This document shows positions 34,895-44,757 of a stretch of DNA of 64,000 nt, piece by piece. The notes under the pieces were generated by a model. The model ran no database searches. It was not told the origin of the DNA and saw only the letters and a program-made list of their open reading frames with translations. The position numbers and the translations under genes were made by a program. The stretch comes from Methylobacter sp. (GTDB lineage Bacteria; Pseudomonadota; Gammaproteobacteria; Methylococcales; Methylomonadaceae), in NCBI GenBank assembly GCA_030684815.1, contig JAUXXQ010000115.1:1-64000 (forward strand), read 5' to 3'. Numbering within the stretch: position 1 is the first letter of the stretch; every line of letters starts with the position of its first letter.

Positions 34895-36595
34895 CTATCT
34901 CAGTGCGCCGATTAAGGTATCGAATAAGGATCTGGCCACGGAAATGGCTTGGGCAGAGGCTTGATACGCTTGTTGGAATTTTATTAAGTTGGCAGCTTCT
35001 TCATCCAGGTTGACACCGGCCAAACTCTCTCTAGCACCTTTGGCCTGATTGAGCATGGTTTCCTGTGCGCTGCTGCGTAATTTACCGGCTCGTGTCGAGG
35101 TGCCGACATCGGCAACCACTTCATTATAAGCATCGTTGAATGAGGCTTTGCCGCCGACCATGATTAATTGATTGGCCAACTCGGCCATTTTCAGGGCATT
35201 CCTATTATCGCCGGGTGCAGGAGTGGCAGGTGTGCCCTCAGTCGCTGCCGCTATTTTTCTCGGATCGTCGATGTTAACGCCTATTTTTTGAGCCGCTGTG
35301 TAGGTCGGCCTAATTAAAAATTGATCGCCTCCTGATGCTGCCCCCAGATTCTGATCGACGGTTATATTAATACCCGGCAATCCGCTTGGTGAGGATAGGG
35401 TAAAAATATTCGTACCCACGCCGGTTTCGGTAGCAGTAAGAGTAGTCACCTGTTTGTCCCGCATCCTCATTAACGTGTAATCAGGCCCCACAAACTCCAA
35501 ACGATAATCGCTAAAATCAAGCTCCCCGGCCGCCGATGGCGTTTTAAATTCAACGGTCACGCTTGCATTGCCCCCGTTCAGCGGATTTTCAACCACCGGT
35601 ATGCCACTGGCAAAGCTAAAAAAGGCCTCGCCTGCCTCGCCGTTAAGATCACGACCCGATTCATGCAGCGTATTAACCTCCATAGCCAATCCGACCGCGA
35701 CCCGACCCAATTTTTGCTGTGCCGGATCCAACACTTCATCGCGAAAACGCAAGGCACCAACCAACGAACCGCCGCTGAGTTGACTGGTGATTTCCATAAC
35801 GCCGGTCTTGGTTACCAGACCGACTTCCAGCCTGTTCAAATCGAATTTAGACTGCATCATGGTAAAGGTCGAGGTACTACCGTCCAGCACCAAGGCTTGT
35901 CCATTACCGATAAAAATACTGGACATACCGTTTTGCTGCGGCAACGCGGTCACATTGACAATTTCGGATAACTTTGCAATCAGCGCGTCCTGTTGGTCGA
36001 GCAAATCGTTAGGCTGCTTGGTGCCTTGTGAGCTGCCAAGGCTCTGGGAAATTTGTAAATTAAGCTCTGCGATTGCAGTGGCGTAAGAATTGATGTCCTT
36101 CACCATGCCGATCATGTCGTTATTGTTCTGCGTCCTTAGCGTGTCAAAACGGCCACTCATGGCATTGAAACTTTCTGTCAAAATTTCGGCTTCAGACAAC
36201 ATAACCTGCCGTGCAGGCACCGAGGAAGGGTCATTGGCCACTTCATTAATCGAATTAAAAAAACGGTTCATCACCGGTGATATGCCGGTACTGGGGTCAG
36301 CCATAATATTATCAACCTGTGCCGCCATCCGATGGTAACGGTCGGCTTCGCCGAACGCGGAAAGGCTGGAACTCAATTGTTTATTAACAAACTGGTCATA
36401 ACTGCGCGTGACATTGGTAACATTAACGCCCTGGCCGATATAGCCGCTCCCGGTCAAATTCGCAGGCATAGTGCCCTGCTCAACCCGTTGCCGACTGTAA
36501 CCTTCGGTATTGACGTTGGAAATATTGTGTTGCACCGTTTCCAACGCACGCTGGGCTGCTTTTAACCCGGTTATTGATGTTAGTAAATTACTCAT
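34895..36595 (-). CDS. flgK: Flagellar hook-associated protein FlgK (HAP1)
   Basis: Junction protein, 566 aa. The N-terminal rod-type motif SLLTSITGLKAAQRALETVQHNISNVNTEGYSRQRV and the C-terminal NLIKFQQAYQASAQAISVARSLFDTLI are diagnostic. Follows flgJ. Confidence 0.97.
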   Translation of the reverse strand: MSNLLTSITGLKAAQRALETVQHNISNVNTEGYSRQRVEQGTMPANLTGSGYIGQGVNVTNVTRSYDQFVNKQLSSSLSAFGEADRYHRMAAQVDNIMADPSTGISPVMNRFFNSINEVANDPSSVPARQVMLSEAEILTESFNAMSGRFDTLRTQNNNDMIGMVKDINSYATAIAELNLQISQSLGSSQGTKQPNDLLDQQDALIAKLSEIVNVTALPQQNGMSSIFIGNGQALVLDGSTSTFTMMQSKFDLNRLEVGLVTKTGVMEITSQLSGGSLVGALRFRDEVLDPAQQKLGRVAVGLAMEVNTLHESGRDLNGEAGEAFFSFASGIPVVENPLNGGNASVTVEFKTPSAAGELDFSDYRLEFVGPDYTLMRMRDKQVTTLTATETGVGTNIFTLSSPSGLPGINITVDQNLGAASGGDQFLIRPTYTAAQKIGVNIDDPRKIAAATEGTPATPAPGDNRNALKMAELANQLIMVGGKASFNDAYNEVVADVGTSTRAGKLRSSAQETMLNQAKGARESLAGVNLDEEAANLIKFQQAYQASAQAISVARSLFDTLIGALR

Positions 36596-36629
36596 GAGTC
36601 TGTCCTGTAATAAGGGTTATAACTGCTGG

Positions 36630-37664
36630 TTAGTTCATTGCCACGGTAACGCCAGGCTCGAATCGGGCCATCGTGTCGCCCTGATAAATGCTCATGACCT
36701 TAGCGGCATATTTGGGATCGGTGGCATAGCCTGCCCGCTGTAATTCATGCATATAGCGTTCCGCATTACCTACTTTTTTTAAGGCATCGCCATAACGCGG
36801 ATTACTTTTTATAAAATCGACATAATCCTTAAAACTTTCTTCGAACGATCCGTAAGATCGAAAGCCCGAATTGACTTTTTTCGCCACACCCTGATCGAAT
36901 TCCAGTGTCGCCAGCCGTGCTTGTTCGCCACGCCAGGATTTGTCGGCTTTAATATTGAACAAATTAAAACTGCTCTCGCCGTTGCCTTTTTTGATCAATG
37001 AACGTCCCCAACCGCTTTCCAGTGCTGCCTGCGCCAAAAGAACCTTGGGTTCTACGCCTAATTCCCGGGCTGCTTTTTCGGCATGAGGATGTAGACGCCG
37101 AATAAACTCTTCTGCCGATGTTATCGGCTGTCTTTGCTCAAGCTTTAATGACCGCGTGGTTTCAGTCGGCCATCTGCGTTTAGTCGCTAACCTATTTTCA
37201 GTGTTAAACGCTAATGGCGCGATCTTGTCTGGCGGGTTCGTCGGCTGTACTTTAGCTCTGACTGAGGGATTACCGTGATACGAACGCCCTGAACTGCTCG
37301 GCGTCATGCCTACCGGTTTATTCAGGTAATCTTCAACACCTTGTTTATTGTTATTAGGCTTAGGCTTATCGTGGCTCAGTTGCTTGACGATTAAATCAGC
37401 CAGACCCACGCCGGGAGAACCTGACAAATGCACCGCCAACTGCTGATCGTACATATCGTTATAAAATTTGCTTTGTTCATTATCCAAGGCGCCATCAGCC
37501 AACTTCGCCGCACGCATACTTTTAAGCACGTTATTTAGAAAAATTGATTCAAACTGCTTGGCAGTTTCTTTCAACGCTTCCGGCGACTCTTTTCTGGCCT
37601 CGTTTTTTAACTTGGCCAAGCCATTAAAGTCCGTGTAAACATCGGCACCTTTTGTACTTAACAT
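36630..37664 (-). CDS. flgJ: Flagellar rod assembly protein/peptidoglycan hydrolase FlgJ
   Basis: Rod cap plus muramidase. N-terminal rod-binding domain (ETAKQFESIFLNNVLKSMRAAK, residues 25-100), a linker rich in Pro/Asn/Lys, then a glucosaminidase-type domain from about 190 (AEEFIRRLHPHAEKAARELGVEPKVLLAQAALESGWGRSLI). 344 aa, the dual-domain form found in gamma- and betaproteobacteria. Confidence 0.95.
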   Translation of the reverse strand: MLSTKGADVYTDFNGLAKLKNEARKESPEALKETAKQFESIFLNNVLKSMRAAKLADGALDNEQSKFYNDMYDQQLAVHLSGSPGVGLADLIVKQLSHDKPKPNNNKQGVEDYLNKPVGMTPSSSGRSYHGNPSVRAKVQPTNPPDKIAPLAFNTENRLATKRRWPTETTRSLKLEQRQPITSAEEFIRRLHPHAEKAARELGVEPKVLLAQAALESGWGRSLIKKGNGESSFNLFNIKADKSWRGEQARLATLEFDQGVAKKVNSGFRSYGSFEESFKDYVDFIKSNPRYGDALKKVGNAERYMHELQRAGYATDPKYAAKVMSIYQGDTMARFEPGVTVAMN

Positions 37665-37765
37665 AACAACTTCCCCCTACAAATAACCCGCTACCGCCAC
37701 GATCAACGACTTTCTTAACCAGGCCGATAACTATGAAGGTACGCGCCGCGCACCCTGCATGGGTT

Positions 37766-38869
37766 TTAAATAACAATGACCTCAGCGTGCAACGCACCGG
37801 CTGATTTTAACGCTTCAAGAATAGCCACTAAGTCGCTAGGTGCTGCGCCCACCTTGTTGACCGCATTAACGATTTCATCCAGAGAAACGCCGGGGTTAAA
37901 CACAAACATGCGGTTTTTTTCTTCTTCAACACTTATTTTCGAATCCGGTGTCACGGCTGTTTGGCCGCCCGCAAATGCGCCGGGCTGACTGACCTGCGGG
38001 TTTTCGGTAATGGTCACGGTCAAGCTGCCATGCGACACCGCCGCCGGCTGCACCCTGACTTTGCCGTTAATGACGACAGTGCCGGTACGCGAATTAACGA
38101 TAATACGTGCCGGGGCGTCATCCGGACTGACCGTCATGTTTTCGACCATGGATGCAAAGGTCACTTTTTGATTAGGATCTAGCGGCGCATTAACCCTGAC
38201 CGACGTCGCATCAAGCGCCTTGGCGGTATTTGCCCCCAAGGTCGCGTTGATTGACTCGGCCATACGGTTGGCCGTCGTAAAATCGGAGGTATGCAAATTA
38301 AATACCAGCGCATCGCCTTCAGCAAAAGAGTTGTTCACGGTGCGCTCAACCGTTGCCCCGCCGGGAATACGGCCTACGTTAGGGTTATTGACAGTAATGC
38401 TGGAACCGTCCTGACCCGACGCACTCAAACCGCTGACCACCAAACTGCCCTGGGCAATAGCATAAACCTGACCATCGGCTCCTTTTAACGGGCTCATCAA
38501 CAAAGTGCCGCCGCGCAAACTCTTGGCATCGCCCAGCGAAGACACTGTGACGTCAATCGTTTGACCCGGCTTGGCAAAAGCGGGCAATTCGGCCTGAATA
38601 GACACCGCCGCAATATTTTTGGCTTTAGGGTCAAGCCCCGGCGGCAAGGTCAGGCCTAAACGCGCCAACATACTGCGCAAACTTTGCCCGGTGAAAGCCG
38701 TTTTATCGCCGGATTTGTCCAAACCAACCACCAAGCCGTAACCGACCAGCTGATTGCTGCGGACACCTTCAATGGAAGCAATGTCCTTGATCCGTTCGGC
38801 ATAAACCGAGCCGCTATAAGCAATGCCTAGCATGAGTAAAACGCCAACATATTTGCCTGCTGTGTACAT
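37766..38869 (-). CDS. flgI: Flagellar P-ring protein FlgI
   Basis: Periplasmic P-ring subunit with a Sec signal peptide ([43 protein letters not shown]). The C-terminal [40 protein letters not shown] is characteristic. The ATG at MYTAGKY has AAGGAT upstream and follows the flgH stop by about 15 nt, so I reject the earlier track start, which overlaps flgH. Confidence 0.96.
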   Translation of the reverse strand: MYTAGKYVGVLLMLGIAYSGSVYAERIKDIASIEGVRSNQLVGYGLVVGLDKSGDKTAFTGQSLRSMLARLGLTLPPGLDPKAKNIAAVSIQAELPAFAKPGQTIDVTVSSLGDAKSLRGGTLLMSPLKGADGQVYAIAQGSLVVSGLSASGQDGSSITVNNPNVGRIPGGATVERTVNNSFAEGDALVFNLHTSDFTTANRMAESINATLGANTAKALDATSVRVNAPLDPNQKVTFASMVENMTVSPDDAPARIIVNSRTGTVVINGKVRVQPAAVSHGSLTVTITENPQVSQPGAFAGGQTAVTPDSKISVEEEKNRMFVFNPGVSLDEIVNAVNKVGAAPSDLVAILEALKSAGALHAEVIVI

Positions 38870-38883
38870 AATAAAATCCTTGA

Positions 38884-39591
38884 TTAAAGTGGAAACCACA
38901 GACTGTAGAGTATCCTAGATAGCCAACCCATCCTGGCGGTATCGGCCATAGCACCCTCGCCGACATACATGATGGTGACATCGGCAACCTTATCCGAGGA
39001 AATCATATTAGCGGCGTTAATATCGACCGGCCTGACAATACCCGACAGCCTGACGAATTCATCGCCTTGATTTAAGGCAACGCGTTTTTCGCCGCGCACA
39101 CTTAAATTGCCGTTCGGTAACAACTCGACCACCGTCACAGAAATGCTGCCGGTTAAGCTATTACCCTGATCGGACATGCCCATCCCGGTGAAATTCTTTT
39201 TCGAGCCGACTTCGGTTTCAAGGTCATTGCCGGTCAGCACCGACGACGCGACGCCAAACAAGGTCGGTGCCGTCACCGATACGGCCATGTCCTTTTTGGC
39301 CATCAGATTGTTTTTATTCTTTGCCTGAGTCTGCTCGTTGAACTGAATAGTCAGCACATCGCCAACCCGTCTTGCGGTATGGTCTTCAAACAGGCGGATG
39401 TCATAACCGGCCTGATAGATAGAGCCACTGCTTTGTACCGGCGGCCTTAAATCGGCTGGGGCAACCGGCGCAAAGGCAGGATCCCTTTGCGGTATCGGGG
39501 CGCACCCCCCTAACAGCAACAACGCGGCAGCAAGTGCGCAAACGCTCGAGCCGCAACTATGGACTGTCAATTCAGCTTCTTGAGTGTTCAT
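38884..39591 (-). CDS. flgH: Flagellar L-ring lipoprotein FlgH
   Basis: Outer-membrane L-ring subunit. Lipobox LLLLGGC after a hydrophobic stretch, [31 protein letters not shown] and the C-terminal [27 protein letters not shown]. 235 aa. An unusually long pre-lipobox segment ([16 protein letters not shown]) suggests the true start could be internal. Confidence 0.96.
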   Translation of the reverse strand: MNTQEAELTVHSCGSSVCALAAALLLLGGCAPIPQRDPAFAPVAPADLRPPVQSSGSIYQAGYDIRLFEDHTARRVGDVLTIQFNEQTQAKNKNNLMAKKDMAVSVTAPTLFGVASSVLTGNDLETEVGSKKNFTGMGMSDQGNSLTGSISVTVVELLPNGNLSVRGEKRVALNQGDEFVRLSGIVRPVDINAANMISSDKVADVTIMYVGEGAMADTARMGWLSRILYSLWFPL

Positions 39592-39605
39592 GTTATCCGC
39601 CTAAC

Positions 39606-40394
39606 TTAGAGTTGTTGCGTGACGTAGGACAGCATCTGGTCGGTGGTTGAAATCGCTTTGGAATTCATTTCATAAGCCCGTTGCGTTTCAATCATATTGA
39701 CCAGCTCCTCAACGACATTAACATTGGAGGTTTCCAATGCGCCTTGAACCACGGTACCAAACTCGGCCTGTCCGGGAATACCTATCAAGGGCGCGCCACT
39801 GGCTGCAGATTCCCGGTACAGATTTTCGCCAATCGCTTCCAATCCGACTGGATTGATAAAATTGGCGAGCTGAATTTGACCTAAAATGGCTGGTTGGGCA
39901 GCGCCCGGCTGCAACGCGGAGACGGTGCCATCAGTCGCAATGGAGACGCTGAGTGCATCCTGAGGCACAATAATGGCCGGATCCAGCGTCATCCCGCTTG
40001 ATGTCACCAACTGGCCTGTGGCATCCAACTTTAAAGAACCGTCACGGGTATAGTTAATATCGCCGTTAGGCGTCAATATTTGTAAAAACCCCCGGCCATT
40101 TATGGCCACATCCAATGAATTTTCTGTCTGCTGTATATTGCCCTGCTTATGCAGTTTTTCGGTGCCAACCACCCTTACGCCGGTACCTAGCTGCAAGCCC
40201 GTTGGCAGCATCGTATTTTGCGTAGATTGCGCACCAACCTGACGGATATTCTGATACATCAGGTCTTCAAAATTAGCGCGCCCCTGTTTAAATCCTACGG
40301 TATTTACGTTGGCCAAGTTATTGGCAATGACCGCCATTTTTGTTTGCTGGGCATCCAAACCGGATTTAGCCACCCATAATGCTCGTTCTGTCAT
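39606..40394 (-). CDS. flgG: Flagellar distal rod protein FlgG
   Basis: Distal rod. N-terminus [41 protein letters not shown] and C-terminus [27 protein letters not shown] are the FlgG signatures; 262 aa. First gene of its transcription unit, with its own sigma-54 promoter. Confidence 0.97.
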   Translation of the reverse strand: MTERALWVAKSGLDAQQTKMAVIANNLANVNTVGFKQGRANFEDLMYQNIRQVGAQSTQNTMLPTGLQLGTGVRVVGTEKLHKQGNIQQTENSLDVAINGRGFLQILTPNGDINYTRDGSLKLDATGQLVTSSGMTLDPAIIVPQDALSVSIATDGTVSALQPGAAQPAILGQIQLANFINPVGLEAIGENLYRESAASGAPLIGIPGQAEFGTVVQGALETSNVNVVEELVNMIETQRAYEMNSKAISTTDQMLSYVTQQL

Positions 40395-40436
40395 GATAAT
40401 CTCCTCAGTGTCAATTTATCGTCTTCAACAATGTAT

Positions 40437-40454
40437 AAAGCAGAGTTCGTGCCA
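40437..40454 (-). promoter_or_regulatory. Sigma-54 promoter of flgGHIJKL
   Basis: On the minus strand TGGCACGAACTCTGCTTT, with GG-N10-GC and almost the full RpoN consensus (TGGCACG-N4-TTGCW). It lies 43 nt before the flgG start, after the terminator of the flgB-F unit. Confidence 0.92.
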
Positions 40455-40471
40455 TCCTGCATTAGAAGTGC

Positions 40472-40505
40472 CGGGCAAAAAAAAGCCGAGCTAAACTCGG
40501 CTTTA
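40472..40505 (-). terminator. Rho-independent terminator between flgF and flgG
   Basis: On the minus strand AAAGCCGAGTTTAGCTCGGCTTTTTTTTT: a 9-bp stem with a long T-run, ideal for intrinsic termination after flgF. Confidence 0.93.
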
Positions 40506-40532
40506 CGGGTTATTGATGTTACAGGCGACGTG

Positions 40533-41276
40533 CTAACTCAACTGCATCAACTTAGTACCGGCGGCTGAGTTTTGATCGACACTTTTCATCACCTTGGTTT
40601 GCAATTCAAAGTTTCTCGCCAACTCAATCATGTCGACCATCGCGGTAATCGCATTGACATTGCTGCCTTCCAACATACCCTGCGCCAGCCTGACATTGGC
40701 ATCAACAGCCGCCGGATTGCCGTTCTTGGTATGCAACAAGCCGTCATTGGTTTTCTCCAGGTTTTCCGGCGCTTCCCTCACCAACTTAATACGGTCAACC
40801 TCAACCAGAGTCGTCACATTTCCGGCACCCAATGGGACAATACTGATAGTACCGTCACTGCCAATGGTCATCTTTTCTGCCGGCGGAATAACAATCGGGC
40901 CGTCCTGCCCCAATACCTGCAATCCCGCGCCGGTCTGCAATAAACCTTCAGGCGTTACCCGCAGGTCACCAGCGCGGGTGTAAGCCTCACCACCATCAGC
41001 CCCCTGAACCGCCAGATAGCCTTCGCCGCTAATCGCCACATCCAGATCGTTACCAGTGGTTTGTATCGGGCCTTGGGAGAAATCGAGCCAGGGTTTTTCG
41101 TTCATCGCATAAACCCGGGTGGGATAACCGGCTCCGTACATGGGTCGGCTGCTAAACTGTTCCAAATCCGATTTAAAGCCGGTGGTCTGGGAATTCGCCA
41201 AATTATTGGCATTTGCCGTTTGCGCCAATAACGTTTGTTTGGCGCCGTTCATGGCAATATATAAACTACGATCCAT
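40533..41276 (-). CDS. flgF: Flagellar proximal rod protein FlgF
   Basis: Proximal rod subunit, 247 aa: MDRSLYIAMNGAKQTLLAQTANANNLANSQTTGFK at the N-terminus and MVDMIELARNFELQTKVMKSVDQN at the C-terminus. Last gene before the internal terminator; separated from flgE by 304 nt of repeat-rich DNA. Confidence 0.96.
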   Translation of the reverse strand: MDRSLYIAMNGAKQTLLAQTANANNLANSQTTGFKSDLEQFSSRPMYGAGYPTRVYAMNEKPWLDFSQGPIQTTGNDLDVAISGEGYLAVQGADGGEAYTRAGDLRVTPEGLLQTGAGLQVLGQDGPIVIPPAEKMTIGSDGTISIVPLGAGNVTTLVEVDRIKLVREAPENLEKTNDGLLHTKNGNPAAVDANVRLAQGMLEGSNVNAITAMVDMIELARNFELQTKVMKSVDQNSAAGTKLMQLS

Positions 41277-41580
41277 AACAGTCTCCTTTTTACCTTACTA
41301 TTTTAAATTGGATTAAAAACAGGCTTTGTGCCCAGGCTTCATCGTAAGCCGGTGTTCATAAGTTTTTTAATATGAATGGCAATGTGGGAGCGATGCCTAC
41401 ATCGCGATTAGTCGCAAATTCGTGCCGGACGGGGCATGTTGCCCCGTCCGAAACGTTTTATGGCTTAGATATAACTCGATACCACCGTCAAACATTGCAA
41501 CGGGGTACATACCCCGTCGCGCGTTCGGTAGCCCCCCCCCAAATGGAGTTTGGGAGCGAGAAACAATCATTATGACCCTA
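41277..41580. other. Repeat-rich gap between flgE and flgF
   Basis: Flagellar operons usually have a few bases here. This gap holds a perfect 10-bp GC hairpin (CGGACGGGGC-atgtt-GCCCCGTCCG at 41426-41450), a second hairpin ACGGGGTACATACCCCGT, a GCGATGCCTACATCGC stem and a run of nine C. No gene is seen. It looks like inserted palindromic elements. Confidence 0.8.
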
Positions 41581-42966
41581 CTACGCCCTCAGGATAGTTT
41601 CTATCAGCGTCTTCTCAGTCGTAATAGTTTGCGAGTTGGCCTGATAAGTCTGCTGGGCAATAATCAGCCTAACCAGCTGATCGGCTAAATCCACGTTGGA
41701 GCCTTCCAACGCTGACGATTGAATGGCACCGAAATTATTATCACCGCCCGCACCATAAATGGGTGCACCTGAAGTGGATGTAACCCCCCATGTGGTATCG
41801 CCTAATTTAGCCAAGGATTGGTTACTTGGAAAGCGCGCCAATGCCACCTGCCCCAACACCTTGGAACCACCATTACTGTAGCGGGCAAACACCGCCCCAC
41901 TCTTATCAACATCAATACCTGTCAAATTACCGGCAGGTAAACCATCCTGATTTAGACCGTTAACACTAAACGCCGAAGAAAATTGGGTCGTACCGAAAAA
42001 ATCAATATTCAATGCCATCGGTGCCACACCAGCATTAATGGCGCTTATATCAATAAGCCCATAATCCGTCCGGCTAACATTATCGCCAGGCGCTGAGCCG
42101 TTAATCGTTTCCAATGCCCCTTGTGTATTAAAAGTCATTAGTATTGGAGCGGGGGGTGTGTTTAGGGCGGCAAGAGGTGTTCCTGGAGGCGCTGGAGGCG
42201 GCACTACCGGAGGACCAAAAAGCGCAGGCTCTACACCGAGTCCGTCAAGATATAAATAAGCCTCCCATTCATTCGGAGTAGCCGTTTTTACATAATAAGT
42301 CGTTGCAACATGGGCATTACCTTGGGAATCATAGACAGTGACCGATGTAGTATTGTTATAAGACAAAGGGTTTGTAGGATTAAACACAGGCTCTGCTGGC
42401 GAAACCCCTCCCCCGTTAAGATTCAATTTCATATTGATATTTTCGGTCGACGTCGGCAAACCTTGCGAGGTATCAATGGTCAGCGGCCTAAAAACACCCG
42501 CACTGAAACCTTCCTCTTTAGTCAGGCCATTCGGCGCAAAAGCCAGCAAATAGCGACCCTGATCATCCACCACATTACCGGCACTGTCCAATTGAAAAGC
42601 CCCGTTACGGGTATATGAACTGGGTATTGACGGGTCAACCGGCGCATTCGGGTTGTTTTTATCAGGCAGGTTTACATTGGCGGGATCAGCCAAAACGAAA
42701 AACCCGTTGCCGCTGATGGCAAGGTCAAGCGCGTTTTGAGTGGCCTCAATATTGCCCTGATGAAATTGCTGAGCGACTTCAGTAACCCTAACACCGGAAC
42801 CTGGCTGTGTTTTACTGACCCCACCAATACTGGCAGCATACACATCGGCAAATTCGGCACGGGACTCCTTAAAGCCGGTTGTTTGCGCGTTGGCAATATT
42901 ATTGCCGGTGACTTGTAAATTTGTTGCTGCGGCTTTTAATCCGCTTAATGCTGTTGCAAAACCCAT
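41581..42966 (-). CDS. flgE: Flagellar hook protein FlgE
   Basis: Hook subunit, 461 aa. N-terminus GFATALSGLKAAATNLQVTGNNIANAQTTGFKESRAEFAD, C-terminus LEGSNVDLADQLVRLIIAQQTYQANSQTITTEKTLIETILR. A Pro-rich stretch (LFGPPVVPPPAPPGTPLAAL) sits in the middle surface domain and is unusual for FlgE. Strong GGAGG before ATG. Confidence 0.97.
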   Translation of the reverse strand: MGFATALSGLKAAATNLQVTGNNIANAQTTGFKESRAEFADVYAASIGGVSKTQPGSGVRVTEVAQQFHQGNIEATQNALDLAISGNGFFVLADPANVNLPDKNNPNAPVDPSIPSSYTRNGAFQLDSAGNVVDDQGRYLLAFAPNGLTKEEGFSAGVFRPLTIDTSQGLPTSTENINMKLNLNGGGVSPAEPVFNPTNPLSYNNTTSVTVYDSQGNAHVATTYYVKTATPNEWEAYLYLDGLGVEPALFGPPVVPPPAPPGTPLAALNTPPAPILMTFNTQGALETINGSAPGDNVSRTDYGLIDISAINAGVAPMALNIDFFGTTQFSSAFSVNGLNQDGLPAGNLTGIDVDKSGAVFARYSNGGSKVLGQVALARFPSNQSLAKLGDTTWGVTSTSGAPIYGAGGDNNFGAIQSSALEGSNVDLADQLVRLIIAQQTYQANSQTITTEKTLIETILRA

Positions 42967-42981
42967 GTTACACCTCCAATC

Positions 42982-43665
42982 CTAAAGAATTTGTTTAATT
43001 TGATTAAAGTTCACGCTGTCCAGTCCGGTCAGGTTAACTTTTAAACCAGTAGAGCCATTGGCCATGGTGATACTGTCAACCTGCGCCTTAATATCGGTTT
43101 CCAGCACAACATTTCTGCCGTCAATCGAAGCGGTTGCTTCAATTTTATAAACGCCGGGATTAGACATAACGCCATTGCCATTCAGGCCGTCCCAGACAAA
43201 CGGTATTTTCCCCGCATTATGTGCGCCCAAATCGACATTCTGCACGGTTTCACCGGTCACCGAATTGACGACTTTAACATTAACATTGGTGGTGCTATCC
43301 GGTAAGTTGATATTGCCGGATATGTCGCCTCCTGCGGCCAACAAGCCCTTATTCATCGGCACAGAAATATGGCGACCGACCAGGCTGGTGGCCTGCAAAG
43401 CCTGGCTGGAATTGATGGAGCTGGCAAAATCACCAAATGATTTTTGCAAATCCTGAATCCCGGCCACGGTGCCGAACTGCGCCATCTGCGCCAAAAAATC
43501 GCCGTTTTCCATCGGCTTGGTCGGATCCTGATGCGTCATTTGCGTGGTCATCAGCTTTAAAAACTGCTCCTGCCCCAATGTTGTTTTTTTAGCCGATGTC
43601 GCCAATACCGGTTTGTCGGTAACGGTTAAATGACTGTATTGATTAGCTGCGCCTTGGATAGCCAT
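42982..43665 (-). CDS. flgD: Flagellar hook cap protein FlgD
   Basis: Hook assembly scaffold. The N-terminal LGQEQFLKLMTTQMTHQDPTKPMENGDFLAQMAQFGTVAGI is diagnostic, followed by FlgD Ig-like/tudor domains with FVWDGLNGNGVMSNPGVYKIEA. 227 aa. Confidence 0.97.
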   Translation of the reverse strand: MAIQGAANQYSHLTVTDKPVLATSAKKTTLGQEQFLKLMTTQMTHQDPTKPMENGDFLAQMAQFGTVAGIQDLQKSFGDFASSINSSQALQATSLVGRHISVPMNKGLLAAGGDISGNINLPDSTTNVNVKVVNSVTGETVQNVDLGAHNAGKIPFVWDGLNGNGVMSNPGVYKIEATASIDGRNVVLETDIKAQVDSITMANGSTGLKVNLTGLDSVNFNQIKQIL

Positions 43666-43668
43666 GGT

Positions 43669-44082
43669 TTACCCCTGTCCCATTTTTAATGTTTGCAACA
43701 TCATTTGCTTAGATGTGTTCAACACTTCGATATTGTTCTGATAAGAACGTGAAGCCGACATCATATTGGCCATTTCTTCGACCGTGTTGACGTTGGATTT
43801 AAAGATGTAGCCGTTTTCATCGGCAACCGGATTATTCGGCGCATATTCCATCACCGGCGAATCCCAGCTTTCAACCACACCCAGCACTTTGACCTTGCTG
43901 GTAGAATCGTGCCGGTTCATGGCATTATTAAGTTCGGCGGCAAATACCGGTTGCCTTGACTTATAAGCCTCTGCCGCCGTGCTGCTGACCGTGTTTGCAT
44001 TAGCAATATTACTGGCAACCAAGTTAAGCCTTAACGATTGTGCATTCATGCCGCTACCGGCAATATCAAAGATACTGGCCAT
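43669..44082 (-). CDS. flgC: Flagellar proximal rod protein FlgC
   Basis: 137-aa rod protein: SIFDIAGSGMNAQSLRLNLVASNIANANTVSS at the start and EEMANMMSASRSYQNNIEVLNTSKQMMLQTLKMGQ at the end. Between flgB and flgD. Confidence 0.97.
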   Translation of the reverse strand: MASIFDIAGSGMNAQSLRLNLVASNIANANTVSSTAAEAYKSRQPVFAAELNNAMNRHDSTSKVKVLGVVESWDSPVMEYAPNNPVADENGYIFKSNVNTVEEMANMMSASRSYQNNIEVLNTSKQMMLQTLKMGQG

Positions 44083-44084
44083 AA

Positions 44085-44474
44085 TTATTGTCCTTTTAAT
44101 GCGGTCATCAGACCGGAAAATTTGCTATTGATAAACTGTAAACTGGCCTGATACTGCAACGCATTTTCAGCGTATTTGGCCTGTTCAACATGCGGTTCGA
44201 CAGTGTTGCCATCCAATGATGCCTGATTGGGGTTCCGGTACATCAAGTTAGCACCGAACATTTCTTGCGGCGGCGCAATATGCCCAACATGCGTACGCTC
44301 CACACTCACATTCGAGGTGCTTTGTTTGAGTATCGCCTTAAAGTCCAAGTCCCGCGATTTAAAATGCGGCGTGTCGGCGTTGGCTAAATTAGACGCCAAT
44401 ATCTCATTGCGTTTTTCGCGGACGGCCAGCGCCTTAGGGTGAATGCCCAAGGCCGTGTCAAAATTAATAGTCAT
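44085..44474 (-). CDS. flgB: Flagellar proximal rod protein FlgB
   Basis: First gene of flgBCDEF, 129 aa, with EILASNLANADTPHFKSRDLDFKAILKQ. The track start is 17 codons early; the ATG of MTINFDTALG has AGGAGG eight bases before it, and a sigma-54 promoter stands just upstream. Confidence 0.96.
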   Translation of the reverse strand: MTINFDTALGIHPKALAVREKRNEILASNLANADTPHFKSRDLDFKAILKQSTSNVSVERTHVGHIAPPQEMFGANLMYRNPNQASLDGNTVEPHVEQAKYAENALQYQASLQFINSKFSGLMTALKGQ

Positions 44475-44506
44475 AATGTTGCCTCCTGATTGCTTACACA
44501 AAAACA

Positions 44507-44525
44507 AAAGCACGGCACATGCCAA
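44507..44525 (-). promoter_or_regulatory. Sigma-54 promoter of flgBCDEF
   Basis: On the minus strand TTGGCATGTGCCGTGCTTT, GG-N10-GC. It lies about 35 nt before the flgB start, and falls inside the over-long track ORF, which supports the shorter protein. Confidence 0.88.
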
Positions 44526-44702
44526 CTATAAACAAATATTTATAATCAAATAGATAACTAATTACCCACCGAGCACCCTAGCCTGCTGTGACAATAACCG
44601 GCCTGTTTTTTGACGCCTGCGGCAAAAAATAGCCCTCACAAACAGCACCTCCATTTATACACTGCGCCACTCCAGCAAAATGCCAATAATTTGACAATTT
44701 TC

Positions 44703-44720
44703 CCTGGCATTAATCATGCT
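44703..44720 (+). promoter_or_regulatory. Sigma-54 promoter of flgA
   Basis: CCTGGCATTAATCATGCT with GG-N10-GC, about 38 nt before the flgA ATG. It is divergent from the flgB promoter, so one enhancer-bound activator in the shared 280-nt region could serve both. Confidence 0.85.
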
Positions 44721-44757
44721 TTATTAATCTGCACACGTCATAAAACAGGCATTAACA

